Numbered from the stretch's first letter, positions 1 through 9,321 are shown. The stretch: 64,000 nucleotides of DNA from QFOX01 sp044237845 (GCA_044237845.1 JBIIEL010000006.1:1-64000); one strand, 5' to 3'. A program made the numbers and translations. The notes: a model not told the origin generated them from the letters alone.

Positions 1-831
1 ATGGGCGGCGTCGGCGTCCTCAAAGGCGCGAATACGTTTGGCAATATCGGTACCATGGCCGCCATCAGCGCCGAAAGCGCCGACCTCAGCGAGCAACGCC
101 GCTACCTCCTCGACCGTTATTACGAACTGCCGGATGGCCCCGAGGGCGACCATCAGGCAGAGCTGATTAAAGATGAACTCGCACGCCAGAACAGCAGCGG
201 GCAGAAACACCCCTTCTTCCATTGGAAAACCGTGCTCACCTGCGCCGCAATTGGTGGGGCGCTGGCGTTGGCGTTTTTGGTGCCGGGAAGCCCGTTGGCA
301 GTAGAAGCAATTCTTGGACATACTGCTCTTGGCACTGCGCTGACTGGAATTGGCGCAGCGCTGCATGGAACAACTCTCGCTGCCGCCATCGGAGAAAATG
401 CGCTCATCGCTGTAGCTACAACTACCATAGGTACTTCCATCGGGGCACTCGCTGGTGCAGCAGCAGGCATAGACCGCTATTACATCCGTCGCTGGTTCGA
501 TAAGTCCGAGAATCTGCTGCATGATGATAGCCACTCGTGGAATGCGCTGATGGAGCGGACACAGCTTCTCGACAAATTGAAGCAGGCGGAAATTACCGAT
601 AAAGAAACCAAGCTAATTCTGGAGCGCCAGCGTGAACTTCACGATAATCACCTCGGCCAGATCTCAGCGCCCGCCACCACGGGGTTAGCGACAGAGCAGC
701 CTCAATCCATCACCACGGATGCGATTAAACCTATCGCCAGCCTAGATGCCCCAGCGAATGTCGTCAGCGGCGCCAAGCTGCAGAGCCGCCTCGCGGATAT
801 TCAAAAGGCGATGGAAATTCCAGCAGTTTAA
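1..831 (+). CDS. Unknown protein with long Gly/Ala-rich hydrophobic core; may be 5'-partial
   Basis: I do not recognise a family. The frame is open from the first base of the window, so the ATG at position 1 may be internal and the gene may start upstream. The 276 residues seen have a charged N-terminal part (residues 25-70), a Gly/Ala-rich hydrophobic stretch at about 78-155 that could form two or three membrane helices, a basic patch (YYIRRW), and a charged helical C-terminal half. No signal peptide is visible. The architecture resembles the frameshifted gene at 38888-40157 (polar N-terminus, Trp-led Gly/Ala hydrophobic core, polar tail), but I cannot show homology. Its stop overlaps the convergent corC stop by 4 bp. 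Confidence 0.6.
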   Translation: MGGVGVLKGANTFGNIGTMAAISAESADLSEQRRYLLDRYYELPDGPEGDHQAELIKDELARQNSSGQKHPFFHWKTVLTCAAIGGALALAFLVPGSPLAVEAILGHTALGTALTGIGAALHGTTLAAAIGENALIAVATTTIGTSIGALAGAAAGIDRYYIRRWFDKSENLLHDDSHSWNALMERTQLLDKLKQAEITDKETKLILERQRELHDNHLGQISAPATTGLATEQPQSITTDAIKPIASLDAPANVVSGAKLQSRLADIQKAMEIPAV

Positions 832-1715
832 ATGCTCTGCCTGGTGATGCGCACCTGACGGATGCGGCGCGGATCTGCATTAATGATTTCCGCTTTCAGG
901 TTGGGCTTCAGCTTCACCACTTCGCCACGCACCGGCACGCGGCCAAGCAGCTGGAAGATAAGCCCACCGAGCGTATCGACAGCCTCACGCGCGCCCTCGT
1001 CGTTCGTCAGCGCCTCTTTCAGCGCGGCCTCGAGATGCTCGACCGTCACCCGCGCATCCAGCTCTACCACATGGTCACCCATCCAGCGCATGCTGGGGGT
1101 GGCTTCGTGGCCATCATGCTCGTCCTGAATTTCGCCGACCAGCTCCTCGAACAAATCTTCCATCGTCACGAGGCCATCCGTGCCGCCATATTCATCGACC
1201 ACAATGGCGATGTGACAGCCAGAAACACGCATTTTGAGAAGCAAATCAACAATCCGCATGCTCGGCGGCACAAACAGAATATCGCGCAGCACATGGCTGA
1301 TTTTAAATTCTTTGCCCGAGGCTAAGTAGGGGAACAAATCCTTTACATGAATGAAGCCCTCGATGCTGTCGAGTGAGTCGTCATAAACCGGGATGCGCGT
1401 ATGGCCGATATCGATGACATGGGCTTTTAGCTCTTCCATAGATACTTCGCGCTTGAGCCCCATGATATCGGAGCGCGGGATCATCACGTCTTCCGCCGTC
1501 AGCTCGCCGAAATGGATCATGTTTTTAAGGAGGGATTTCTCCTCGGCGCTGATGGTGGTGTCCTCGCCAGATTCGTCTTCGAGCGCCTCCTCGATCATCT
1601 CTTTGATCGAGCCTTCGGGCCGCCCCGCGACTTTCTCGCGGAACCAGCGCACGGCATTGCTCAGGCGAGAGGGCGCTTCGGTGGAGGGGATGGTTTTACT
1701 GTCGTTTTCGTTCAT
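828..1715 (-). CDS. corC: CorC/HlyC-family CBS-domain protein
   Basis: A 295-residue soluble CBS protein of the CorC/HlyC (TlyC) family, associated with magnesium/cobalt efflux or membrane integrity. A tandem CBS pair spans about residues 76-200 (VMIPRSDI, HTRIPVYDD, IVVDEYGGTDGLVT), followed by the CorC_HlyC transporter-associated domain (about 215-292). The N-terminal DUF21 membrane domain of the longer family members is absent, as in E. coli CorC. It is the last gene of miaB-phoH-ybeY-corC, 12 nt after ybeY. The lnt gene that often follows in Alphaproteobacteria is replaced here by a convergent unknown gene. Confidence 0.93.
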   Translation of the reverse strand: MNENDSKTIPSTEAPSRLSNAVRWFREKVAGRPEGSIKEMIEEALEDESGEDTTISAEEKSLLKNMIHFGELTAEDVMIPRSDIMGLKREVSMEELKAHVIDIGHTRIPVYDDSLDSIEGFIHVKDLFPYLASGKEFKISHVLRDILFVPPSMRIVDLLLKMRVSGCHIAIVVDEYGGTDGLVTMEDLFEELVGEIQDEHDGHEATPSMRWMGDHVVELDARVTVEHLEAALKEALTNDEGAREAVDTLGGLIFQLLGRVPVRGEVVKLKPNLKAEIINADPRRIRQVRITRQSI

Positions 1716-1727
1716 AGAAACACAACC

Positions 1728-2213
1728 TTACGTGGTTTCGTAGGGGTTCGCAATACCCATACGCGCAAGAAGTGTAATTTCAATGGCTTCCATACGGTTT
1801 GCCGCCGCATCCGCCTCATGATCGTGGCCGAGCAGATGCAATACGCCATGGATGGTGAGGTGGGTAAGATGGTGCTTGAGCGGCTTGCCCTGCGCGGCCG
1901 CTTCCGCTGCGAGCGTGTCGTAACTCAGGATGATATCGCCAAGCTGGCGCACGCCCTCCTCCACCTCGCCATTTGGGAAAGACAGCACGTTGGTCGGCTT
2001 ATTTTTACCCCGATAGTCGCGGTTGAGCGCCTGCACCTCGGCATCCTCCGCAAGTACAATCGTCACGGCGGATTTATTGACCTTCTGCTGTGCAAGCGCC
2101 GCTTCCGCCGCGCGTTTCACGGTGGGGGCAAGCCCCTTCCAGCGCGCGTCATGGGTGAGGATGGTGATTTCCACCTGCGGCTTAGTCGTTTGCTTCGCCA
2201 CGTTCTTCCGCAT
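1728..2213 (-). CDS. ybeY: Endoribonuclease YbeY (16S rRNA maturation)
   Basis: A 161-residue YbeY/UPF0054 metalloprotein that works in 16S rRNA 3'-end maturation and 70S quality control. The zinc motif HGVLHLLGHDH is intact near residues 115-125, and the N-terminal beta region (VEITILTHDARW) is typical. I chose the ATG at 2213 because it gives the usual length; the frame stays open to 2306, but that extension is Arg/Ser-rich and lies inside phoH. With this start the gene overlaps the phoH 3' end by 32 nt, which suggests translational coupling. Confidence 0.93.
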   Translation of the reverse strand: MRKNVAKQTTKPQVEITILTHDARWKGLAPTVKRAAEAALAQQKVNKSAVTIVLAEDAEVQALNRDYRGKNKPTNVLSFPNGEVEEGVRQLGDIILSYDTLAAEAAAQGKPLKHHLTHLTIHGVLHLLGHDHEADAAANRMEAIEITLLARMGIANPYETT

Positions 2214-3222
2214 ATTGCTTTTTCTTGGCTTCCCACTCGTCATAGGCCTTGATAATCGAGGCGGCGAGCGGGTGACGCACCACGTCGCCATCGCTGAAGC
2301 GCACAACTTCGATGCCCGGAATATTTTCCACCTTCGGGATACAATCCGTGAGGCCGGATTTAATGTCCTTCGGCAAGTCGATCTGCGATTGGTCGCCGGT
2401 GATAATCATCCGCGAGCGTTCACCCATGCGGGTCAGGAACATTTTCATCTGCGTGCGGGTGGTGTTCTGCGCCTCATCCAGAATCACGAACGCATTACTG
2501 AACGTCCGCCCACGCATGAAGGCCAGCGGCGCTAGCTCAATCTCGCCGTTCGCGATCGCCTCATTCACACGATCCGCCGGCATCATGTCAAACAGCGCAT
2601 CGTAAAGCGGGCGCATATAGGGGTCGAGCTTGTCTTTCATATCGCCCGGAAGGAAGCCCAGCTTCTCCCCCGCCTCTACCGCCGGACGGCTGAGAATAAT
2701 CCGCTCCACCTTTTTGTTGAGGAACATATAGACCGCCATCGCCACTGCGATATAGGTCTTCCCCGTGCCCGCAGGCCCGAGGGCGAAGGTGAGGTCGTTG
2801 TCGTAGAGCGCGCGGATGTAATTCGCCTGCACATGGCTATAGGGCGTAATGGTTTTGCGCATGGTGCGAATGTAAACATCCGTATCCGTCGCTTCGACAC
2901 CGTGGCGGTTTTTGGGTTTTTTGTCGTTCACCGGTGGCATCATGCGAATGGCGGCGTCGAGGTCGGTCTCGGTGATTTCCACGCCGTTTTCGATTTGCTT
3001 GTAAAGCGATTGCAGCAGCTGCTCCACCGCATCGCAATCGCGCTTATGGCCGGTGATGGAGAGCATGTTGCCCCGCGCGATCAGCTCCACATTGAGCGCC
3101 TGTTCCAGCCGCTTTAGATGCGCGTCGCGCTCGCCGTAAAGCAGCGGCAAATACTGGTTATGCTCAAAAAATATGTTGATGGATTGGGTTTCGCGAACGG
3201 TCTTTTTATCCGGCTTTGACAT
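2182..3222 (-). CDS. phoH: PhoH-family ATPase
   Basis: A 346-residue cytoplasmic PhoH-like P-loop ATPase, thought to act in RNA metabolism with YbeY. Walker A (GPAGTGKT) is at residues 149-156 and Walker B (FVILDEAQN) at about 245-253. The N-terminal KH-like region (residues 15-90) is present. It overlaps miaB by 17 nt and ybeY by 32 nt, so the three are probably co-transcribed. Despite the name, no Pho box is visible upstream of this gene. Confidence 0.93.
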   Translation of the reverse strand: MSKPDKKTVRETQSINIFFEHNQYLPLLYGERDAHLKRLEQALNVELIARGNMLSITGHKRDCDAVEQLLQSLYKQIENGVEITETDLDAAIRMMPPVNDKKPKNRHGVEATDTDVYIRTMRKTITPYSHVQANYIRALYDNDLTFALGPAGTGKTYIAVAMAVYMFLNKKVERIILSRPAVEAGEKLGFLPGDMKDKLDPYMRPLYDALFDMMPADRVNEAIANGEIELAPLAFMRGRTFSNAFVILDEAQNTTRTQMKMFLTRMGERSRMIITGDQSQIDLPKDIKSGLTDCIPKVENIPGIEVVRFSDGDVVRHPLAASIIKAYDEWEAKKKQYAEERGEAND

Positions 3223-4582
3223 AGGGCTCCGAAAGATCAGCGATGGCGGGCGTCACAATTTCACCCTTGAGGCTCAAACCGTATGCCTCGGAAATTCGCA
3301 CGTCAATCATCTGCTGGTCGTAGTGCACAGCGTTCTCCAGCACCACGGATTGCATGTACGGCGTTTTGCCGATCCACTGGCCGGGGCGCTTGCCGGGGCG
3401 ATCCACCAGCACCGGCTGCACGGTGCCGAGCGCACGCTGGTTGAAGCGCAACTGCGCCGCCGCGAGCGTATCCATCAACCGCCGCATCCGCGCTTCCATC
3501 ACTTTTGGCGGCACTTGGTCTTGCTTTTCTGCTGCCGGAGTGCCTGGGCGCGGGCTATATTTGAACACATAGCCCGTCATGAAGCCTACGGTTTCAACCA
3601 GCTTCATGGTGTCCTCGAAGTCCGCATCCGTCTCGCCGGGAAAGCCGACGATAAAGTCCGACGAGAAGGCAATGTCTGGCCGCGCCGCTCGCAACCGCTC
3701 AACGACGCCGATATAATCCGCCGCCGTGTGCTTGCGGTTCATCGCCTTCAGAATCCGGTCGGAACCCGACTGCACCGGCAAATGCAGCAGCGGCATCAGC
3801 ACGTCAATCTCCCCATGCGCGCGGATCAGCGCATCATCCATATCCCGCGGATGCGACGTGGTGTAGCGCAAACGGCGTAGACCGCTAAGCCGAGCAATTT
3901 CGTGCAGCAGCGCGGCCAGCCCCACCTCGTTGCCCGCCGCGCCCACACCATGATACGCGTTCACATTCTGGCCGAGCAGGGTGATTTCCATCGCCCCCTG
4001 CGCGAGATGGGTTTGCACTTCGCGAAGAATAGCCTCCACAGGCCGAGAAAATTCCGCACCGCGCGTATACGGCACCACACAGAAAGTGCAGAATTTATCG
4101 CAGCCTTCCTGAATCGACACGAATGCCGATGCGCCCTGCGTCTGCAAACTCTCTGGCAGCAGGTCGAATTTTTTTTCTTCTGTGAAATCGAGCTTGGTGA
4201 TGCTCTGGCGCGTACGCTCCGTCTCGGCAATCAAATCCGGCAGGGTATGATAGCTCTGCGGCCCCACCACCATATCTACATACGGCATGCGAGCGATGAT
4301 TTCCTCGCCCTCTGCCTGCGCCACACAGCCTGCAACCGCAATCAGCATGCGCTTGCCTTCGGCAGCTTGTGCATTTTTCTCAATGCGCAAACGGCCAAGG
4401 TCGGAATACATTTTCTCCGCCGCTTTCTCGCGGATATGACAGGTGTTGAGGATCACCAGATCCGCGCCCTCGGGCGTATCGCTCTCCACATAGCCAAACG
4501 GCGCCAGCACATCGTTCATGCGCGTGCTGTCATAGACATTCATTTGACAGCCATAGGTTTTGATGTGGAGTTTTTTGTTCAT
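3206..4582 (-). CDS. miaB: tRNA-2-methylthio-N6-dimethylallyladenosine synthase MiaB
   Basis: A 458-residue radical-SAM methylthiotransferase that converts i6A37 to ms2i6A37 in tRNAs reading U-starting codons. The N-terminal UPF0004 domain has the three auxiliary-cluster cysteines C12, C48 and C86. The radical-SAM motif CDKFCTFC places C161, C165 and C168. A TRAM-type domain follows at about 380-450. The start overlaps the stop of the upstream unknown gene by 4 nt (ATGA type), so translation is coupled. Confidence 0.96.
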   Translation of the reverse strand: MNKKLHIKTYGCQMNVYDSTRMNDVLAPFGYVESDTPEGADLVILNTCHIREKAAEKMYSDLGRLRIEKNAQAAEGKRMLIAVAGCVAQAEGEEIIARMPYVDMVVGPQSYHTLPDLIAETERTRQSITKLDFTEEKKFDLLPESLQTQGASAFVSIQEGCDKFCTFCVVPYTRGAEFSRPVEAILREVQTHLAQGAMEITLLGQNVNAYHGVGAAGNEVGLAALLHEIARLSGLRRLRYTTSHPRDMDDALIRAHGEIDVLMPLLHLPVQSGSDRILKAMNRKHTAADYIGVVERLRAARPDIAFSSDFIVGFPGETDADFEDTMKLVETVGFMTGYVFKYSPRPGTPAAEKQDQVPPKVMEARMRRLMDTLAAAQLRFNQRALGTVQPVLVDRPGKRPGQWIGKTPYMQSVVLENAVHYDQQMIDVRISEAYGLSLKGEIVTPAIADLSEPYVKAG

Positions 4583-4989
4583 TCTTGTTGGCTTCCTAAT
4601 AAACAGGCCGTCGCTTTGAGAGCGTGAACACGGACAAATGCTCCCTTCTTCTCAGACAAGCGAAAAAGCAGATGATCTTCTTTATTACATGATGTTTCTG
4701 ACCAACATTCATGATCAAAATCCGTTGGATCCTTATAACCCAACTCCATTATATCGCACGGTAGCTGCGGTGAATCATGACTCCAATGATCAACTTCCTC
4801 GAACAGAATCTCAATTTCGTGGTTAGGCATTTTGCCCGATGCATCATTCAGATATGTAAAAATCAGTCGAGCGTGTTTTTTTGAGGCATCAAATGCTAAA
4901 ACTGTGAGATCATAGCAATTATGCAGATCGAAATATTGTCCATTAAACTGTATGGCAACAGATTCCAGAAGTACGAAATTCATTTGCAT
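4579..4989 (-). CDS. Unknown 136-residue protein between phhB and miaB
   Basis: No family recognised. It is a small acidic soluble protein with alternating beta-like segments (FVLLESVAIQF, KKHARLIFTYL, EIEILFEEV) and no signal peptide. It starts 5 nt after the phhB stop, behind an AGGA-type ribosome site inside the phhB tail, and its stop overlaps miaB by 4 nt, so it belongs to the operon. A downstream in-frame ATG lies two codons later. It reads as expressed, but the function is unknown. Confidence 0.7.
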   Translation of the reverse strand: MQMNFVLLESVAIQFNGQYFDLHNCYDLTVLAFDASKKHARLIFTYLNDASGKMPNHEIEILFEEVDHWSHDSPQLPCDIMELGYKDPTDFDHECWSETSCNKEDHLLFRLSEKKGAFVRVHALKATACLLGSQQE

Positions 4990-4994
4990 CGGAT

Positions 4995-5291
4995 TTATCC
5001 TAATTCATCAATCTTCGCTGCCATCGCTACGTCATTAGCGGTGATGCCACCGGCATCATGCGTGGTGAGCAGAATCGTCACATAGCCCCAGCCAAACTGA
5101 ATATCCGGATGGTGGTTCGCCGCTTCCGCCAAGGTGCCAAGGCGGTTCACATAGGCCAGCGCATCCACGAAGTTCACATATTTCATGCGTTTGGTGAGAT
5201 TGATTCCCTCCACCGCCCAGCCTTTAAGCGTGGGTAGTGCAGCGGCAATCGCATCGGGTGATAGCAAACGGGTTTGGGCAACAGCGCTCAT
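4995..5291 (-). CDS. phhB: 4a-hydroxytetrahydrobiopterin dehydratase (PCD/DCoH)
   Basis: A 98-residue pterin-4a-carbinolamine dehydratase, which recycles the oxidised pterin left by aromatic amino acid hydroxylases. The family signature is clear: the W of the LKGW segment, a FxxALAYVNRLGTLAEAANHHPDIQFGWG block with the conserved His pair, and the final beta strand (VTILLTTHDAGG). The ATG at 5291 has an AGGAG site 7 nt upstream and gives the usual length; the longer open frame to 5702 covers divergent tsaB. No phhA hydroxylase is nearby. Confidence 0.92.
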   Translation of the reverse strand: MSAVAQTRLLSPDAIAAALPTLKGWAVEGINLTKRMKYVNFVDALAYVNRLGTLAEAANHHPDIQFGWGYVTILLTTHDAGGITANDVAMAAKIDELG

Positions 5292-5337
5292 TGGGTTCTC
5301 CTTTACATTCGGGCAGCGGCTGATTAGCACAGTCCCC

Positions 5338-5982
5338 ATGAACAATAAACCCGTTTTAGCATTCGATTGCGCCTGTTTCGGTGCCAGCATCTCGCTACGC
5401 GCGGGCGGGACGACGCATTCGCGCCAATTAACCTTGCAAAACCAAGCCAAAGAGCTAGTCAGCGCCATCGACAGCCTTCTGCGCGAAGCCGGGGTAGAGT
5501 ACGCGGATTTAGGCACCATTCTCACCACCATCGGCCCCGGCAGCTTCACCGGCCTGCGTATTGGCCTTGCCGCGCTGCACGGGTTTGTGCTGGTAAAAGC
5601 CACGCCCATCAAAACCCTGAGCACGCTCGAGGCAATGGCTTGGCATATCGCGCGTGGAGCGAATGCGCCGGCGGCTTTCATCCTCGCCATCCGCGCAGGC
5701 AAAGGCGAAGCCTATGCGCAGGATTTCGAGCAAAAAGACGGCATACCCACGACACGGGGAGAGATTTACGTCACCGCTGAAACCAAGACCGATTGGGCAC
5801 TGCCCTGCTATGGCAACCTTGTAGCGGCGGAGTCGCACTACTACCTTGCCTCCCCCAATACCGAAACGCTGTGCGACATTGCGGATGTATTGCCGACCAG
5901 TACACTGGCCGATGCATTACCGCTCTATATCCGCTCGCCGGATGCGATTATTCCTGCCACTCCGGCGTGGTTGAAAGCTTAG
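5338..5982 (+). CDS. tsaB: tRNA t6A37 threonylcarbamoyltransferase subunit TsaB
   Basis: A 214-residue TsaB (YeaZ) of the ASKHA fold, partner of TsaD in t6A37 synthesis for ANN-decoding tRNAs. The N-terminus (NKPVLAFDCACFGASISL) and the block GPGSFTGLRIGLA at about residues 64-76 are diagnostic. The start at 5338 gives the family N-terminus and avoids overlap with divergent phhB. The rimI acetyltransferase that usually follows tsaB is absent; a lipoprotein gene follows instead. Confidence 0.92.
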   Translation: MNNKPVLAFDCACFGASISLRAGGTTHSRQLTLQNQAKELVSAIDSLLREAGVEYADLGTILTTIGPGSFTGLRIGLAALHGFVLVKATPIKTLSTLEAMAWHIARGANAPAAFILAIRAGKGEAYAQDFEQKDGIPTTRGEIYVTAETKTDWALPCYGNLVAAESHYYLASPNTETLCDIADVLPTSTLADALPLYIRSPDAIIPATPAWLKA

Positions 5983-6008
5983 CCACTCGTTTTTAGAGGA
6001 AGAGAACT

Positions 6009-6584
6009 ATGAAAAAACTTCTGATGCTCATTACCATTGGTTTGTTATCAGCCTGCGAAACTGCTCCGGCAGCTTATACACCAACGCCGCTTGATTTCTC
6101 GGGTGTGCCTGTGCGTCTGAATGTTGCGCAGATTCGGGTAGTCGAAAATTACCGCGCACCAATGGCACGCCCGAATGTGGAGCAGGAATTCCCTACCCCA
6201 CCCGCTGCCGCAGTTAAAAAATGGGTCGCACAACGCCTCACCGCCGTTGGCAGTAGCGGCGTGTTGGAGGTGGCGATCGACGACGCCTCCGTAAGAGAAG
6301 TGTCACTGCCGAAAACTGGTGGTATTAAAGGGATTTTCACAGATGATCAGGATGCGCGCTACGATGGCACTTTGCGCGTCACCTTAAGGCTGTACGATGG
6401 CATGCAGGCGGGGTCTGTCGCTTCGGGCGATGTGAAAATCACACGCTCGCGTAGTATCAACGAAAAAGCGACCATCAACGAACGCACACGCCTCTATGAA
6501 ATAATGACCAAAGAAATGATGGCGAGCTTTGACACCGAGACCAACGCAAGGCTGCGCCAGTATTTCTCGGCGTATATTCGCTAG
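6009..6584 (+). CDS. Predicted lipoprotein of unknown function
   Basis: A 191-residue protein with a lipoprotein signal peptide: MKKLL, a short hydrophobic core and the lipobox LLSAC with Cys15. The mature part mixes beta segments with a charged C-terminal helix and resembles uncharacterised alphaproteobacterial lipoproteins. It lies 26 nt after tsaB behind a GAGGAAGAG ribosome site and probably shares its transcript. The stop overlaps the convergent RDD gene. Confidence 0.75.
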   Translation: MKKLLMLITIGLLSACETAPAAYTPTPLDFSGVPVRLNVAQIRVVENYRAPMARPNVEQEFPTPPAAAVKKWVAQRLTAVGSSGVLEVAIDDASVREVSLPKTGGIKGIFTDDQDARYDGTLRVTLRLYDGMQAGSVASGDVKITRSRSINEKATINERTRLYEIMTKEMMASFDTETNARLRQYFSAYIR

Positions 6585-7198
6585 TCGGCGCTTACGTCTT
6601 TTTTGAGCACATAGGTGCGCCAGAGGCGTTTTACTTGCTCCCAATACCAGCCCTCCGGCTTGGTGTGGATGACCACGGTGCCCGCGATATAATCATGCCA
6701 GCCGCGCCGTTGCTTGTTGAAGCTCGCCCAGAAAATGCCGAGCATCAACGGCAATGTGGCCGGAATATACGCTAAAAAACGCAATACATAACGCCAACGC
6801 GCGATCGGCTCCAGCGTCTCTGCCCTGACGATTTTGATACCAAGCAGGCGCTTGCCGGGCGTGGTATGCCAGATGCACTGCGAGGAAATAATCAGCACCG
6901 CAAGAAAAAGAGACTGAATGCTAAAATTAATCACTGCCAAACGAAACGGCTCAGACTGAATAAACATCGGCAGCATCACACTGAACTTATCTACACCCTG
7001 AATTTCCCGATAGATCGACATATCGGCGCCTTCATAGATTTTTTGGGTGATCTTATTGAACAACCCAGCGAGAAGGAAAAATGCCAGCCCACAATCCACC
7101 GCAGCAGCCAATGCGCGGGCGTAAATATCCGCATAATGCACGCCGCCATAGGATTTGGGCTTAGGTGTCAGGCCGAAGGGAAGCCACATCAGTGCCAT
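6581..7198 (-). CDS. RDD-family membrane protein
   Basis: A 205-residue integral membrane protein with RDD-domain features: ARALAAAVDC at the start of the first helix, a long central helix (residues 85-105), the signature TPGKRLLGIKIV near residue 117, and the closing RRGWHDYIAGTVVI. Family members are mostly uncharacterised; some are linked to ion transport or stress tolerance. It follows bioD by 7 nt on the same strand and may be read through from the biotin operon. Confidence 0.85.
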   Translation of the reverse strand: MALMWLPFGLTPKPKSYGGVHYADIYARALAAAVDCGLAFFLLAGLFNKITQKIYEGADMSIYREIQGVDKFSVMLPMFIQSEPFRLAVINFSIQSLFLAVLIISSQCIWHTTPGKRLLGIKIVRAETLEPIARWRYVLRFLAYIPATLPLMLGIFWASFNKQRRGWHDYIAGTVVIHTKPEGWYWEQVKRLWRTYVLKKDVSAD

Positions 7199-7205
7199 TT
7201 GAGTC

Positions 7206-7865
7206 CTACAGGTGGGTTAGAAGTTCTGCGATTTTCTCTGCGTTCTGCCACGAAGATACGCGAGGCTGAAAAATCCGCAACGGGATATTTGTAATGAGGG
7301 GGGTAAGCCCCGCCTGCGCTTCGGCGAAATCGACCGTGGAATCCGCCGTTTCATTCATCACCAGCGCAGCAACGCGCAGCCCCGCATCTTCGAGCACCTT
7401 GAGCGCCGTCAGCGTATGACTGATGGAACCGAGATAACTGCCCGTCGTGAGAATCACCGGCAACCCCAGCGCCCTCATCCAGTCGAGTGTGGTATGGCTA
7501 TCCGTCAGCGGCACCATCACCCCACCCACGCCTTCGATGAGCGTGAAGCCAGGCTGCACAGCGCGCGTACGCGACCATTCCACCAGCGCGCCAATATCAA
7601 TCGTTTTATTCTCATGCGCTGCTGCGCGATGGGGCGACAATGGCGCCACAAAACGCCATGGCGATACCGCCTCTTCCGACATCTTCTCGCCCGAAGCCTC
7701 GATAATCTGCGCTGTGTCGGTTGCATCTGATCCGTCCCAGCCAGAGATAACGGGTTTATAGCCGCGCGCCGTAATACCCGCACGCTGCGCGCCATACAGC
7801 AAGGCGCAAGTGGTGAATGTTTTTCCCACTTCGGTGCCGGTCGCCGTAATGAAATAGGCGCTCAT
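7206..7865 (-). CDS. bioD: Dethiobiotin synthetase BioD
   Basis: A 219-residue ATP-dependent dethiobiotin synthase that closes the ureido ring of DAPA, the penultimate biotin step. The P-loop (TATGTEVGKTF) is at residues 8-18, followed by the KPVISGWDGSDATDT substrate region, the EGVGGVMVPL block at about 114-123, and an LVMNE-type segment. Its start overlaps the bioC stop by 4 nt. It is the last biotin gene of bioF-bioH-like-bioC-bioD. Confidence 0.94.
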   Translation of the reverse strand: MSAYFITATGTEVGKTFTTCALLYGAQRAGITARGYKPVISGWDGSDATDTAQIIEASGEKMSEEAVSPWRFVAPLSPHRAAAHENKTIDIGALVEWSRTRAVQPGFTLIEGVGGVMVPLTDSHTTLDWMRALGLPVILTTGSYLGSISHTLTALKVLEDAGLRVAALVMNETADSTVDFAEAQAGLTPLITNIPLRIFQPRVSSWQNAEKIAELLTHL

Positions 7866-8635
7866 AAGGGCTTACACAGAATCATGAATAAGTGATTCCA
7901 TGTCGCAGGCAGGCCTTCTGGCGTACGCAGCAATTCATATGCTTCGGCCATTATTCTCCAGCGTTTTGCGCCCATCAACCCCTGTGAAGAGCGTGTAAAA
8001 TTATTTCCCGCGCCAATATCACGCATCGAATCCATCAACACACGAAGCGTGGCGTAATGACGTATTTCACAGGAGGACGTTGCCATGGTAATCTCAAGCC
8101 CTACTTTCCTCGCCGCAGTTTTATATTCCTCGACGTCACGCATTGCGAGCAATCCCAGCGGCAATGCAGCTACATCCGCAGCCTGGTGCAATTCCGATAA
8201 TGTTCCTTGCGCAAGCGTGGCCAAAATCACACGCCCTCCCGGCCTCAGCACGCGGTTGATTTCACTCATTCCAGTATCAAGCTGCGCTACCCATTGCAGA
8301 CAGAGCGAGGACACCACCGCATCATATGAGGCATCCGCGAGCGGCAACGCCTCCGCATCCGCCTGAATTGTAGTGCAGCGCGCGCGTGCAACTTTACACA
8401 TCCCCTCTGCGATATCGACCCCGGTGATCTGCCAATTGGGCTGTGTGGCCGCACTCATCTCTGCGAATTGGCCCGTACCACAGCCTACATCCAGAATATT
8501 CGCCTGTGCAGAAACCAACATATGCGCAGCATCCACCACCCGTGCGGTTTGTGTGTGCTGAAAGTTGGCACGCACATCGTAATCAGCCGCGTTACGACCA
8601 AAATTCTCTATCAGACGGGCGCGGGCAATGGTCAT
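7862..8635 (-). CDS. bioC: Malonyl-ACP O-methyltransferase BioC
   Basis: A 257-residue SAM-dependent methyltransferase that methylates malonyl-ACP so it can prime pimelate synthesis on the fatty-acid machinery. The N-terminal RLIENFGRNAADYD segment matches BioC, motif I (LDVGCGTGQF) is at about residues 47-56, and a post-I acidic loop and the LRPGGRVILATL motif follow. It overlaps bioD and the upstream hydrolase gene by 4 nt each. The position inside a biotin operon makes BioC far more likely than a general methyltransferase. Confidence 0.9.
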   Translation of the reverse strand: MTIARARLIENFGRNAADYDVRANFQHTQTARVVDAAHMLVSAQANILDVGCGTGQFAEMSAATQPNWQITGVDIAEGMCKVARARCTTIQADAEALPLADASYDAVVSSLCLQWVAQLDTGMSEINRVLRPGGRVILATLAQGTLSELHQAADVAALPLGLLAMRDVEEYKTAARKVGLEITMATSSCEIRHYATLRVLMDSMRDIGAGNNFTRSSQGLMGAKRWRIMAEAYELLRTPEGLPATWNHLFMILCKPL

Positions 8636-9321
8636 ATATTCACCCCGTGATGTGCACGATGCGCAGCAATTTCAGCGCGAAGCCGCGCCGCATCATGCAG
8701 ATGCGGCGCATGCGAAACATCCTGCCAAGAATGCAACGTGGCATGCGGCATTTTTTTTGCCCAGATTTCGGATTGAGTATGCGGCACAATAGCATCGTTT
8801 GTACCATGAACCAGTAACGTGGGTGGTAGCTCTACGCCGCTCATATCGCCAATCAACTCATGCGCCAACGTATCTAGCCAGGGCAGCCAGCGCGCGGTAT
8901 TTTCAACCTCCGGATGGTGCCCCAACATCTCATGTACCCGCGTAAAATCGCGATCACCCTTAGCAACAAGTCCATGAAAACGCGCTTTAGTGCGCGTCGG
9001 TTGCGTGGCATAATTTTCACGAAACTGCTTGAACACCAGCGGATCCATCCCCTTCACCGCTTCGCTGCTGATAAATTGGTAAGGCGCCGCAATCAGCGTG
9101 AGATGCTTGGGTTTCAAAACCCCAGCGGCGATGGCTTTTATCGCCAATTGTCCTCCAAGCGACCACGCCACAACACAATTCGTGCGCTCAAATTTTTCAA
9201 GCGCCGAGAAGCTCTCCTCAGGTGATGCATAGGCGCTGTAATCGAACATTGCCGCTTCCGGTTCGATGCAATGAAGTGCATCTACCGGCTGCGTCCATCC
9301 GCTAAGCACTAGGCTGCGCAT
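8632..9321 (-). CDS. Pimeloyl-ACP methyl ester esterase, BioH-like
   Basis: A 229-residue alpha/beta hydrolase in the place of BioH/BioG, expected to cleave pimeloyl-ACP methyl ester. The nucleophile elbow is AWSLGG with Ser54; the acid is Asp176 (HGTNDAIV) and the base His204 (VSHAPH). The protein is shorter than E. coli BioH (about 256 residues), and the first Gly of the usual GWSLGG is Ala. It overlaps bioF by 13 nt and bioC by 4 nt. The exact subtype (BioH, BioG or another non-orthologous esterase) cannot be fixed from the sequence alone. Confidence 0.78.
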   Translation of the reverse strand: MRSLVLSGWTQPVDALHCIEPEAAMFDYSAYASPEESFSALEKFERTNCVVAWSLGGQLAIKAIAAGVLKPKHLTLIAAPYQFISSEAVKGMDPLVFKQFRENYATQPTRTKARFHGLVAKGDRDFTRVHEMLGHHPEVENTARWLPWLDTLAHELIGDMSGVELPPTLLVHGTNDAIVPHTQSEIWAKKMPHATLHSWQDVSHAPHLHDAARLRAEIAAHRAHHGVNI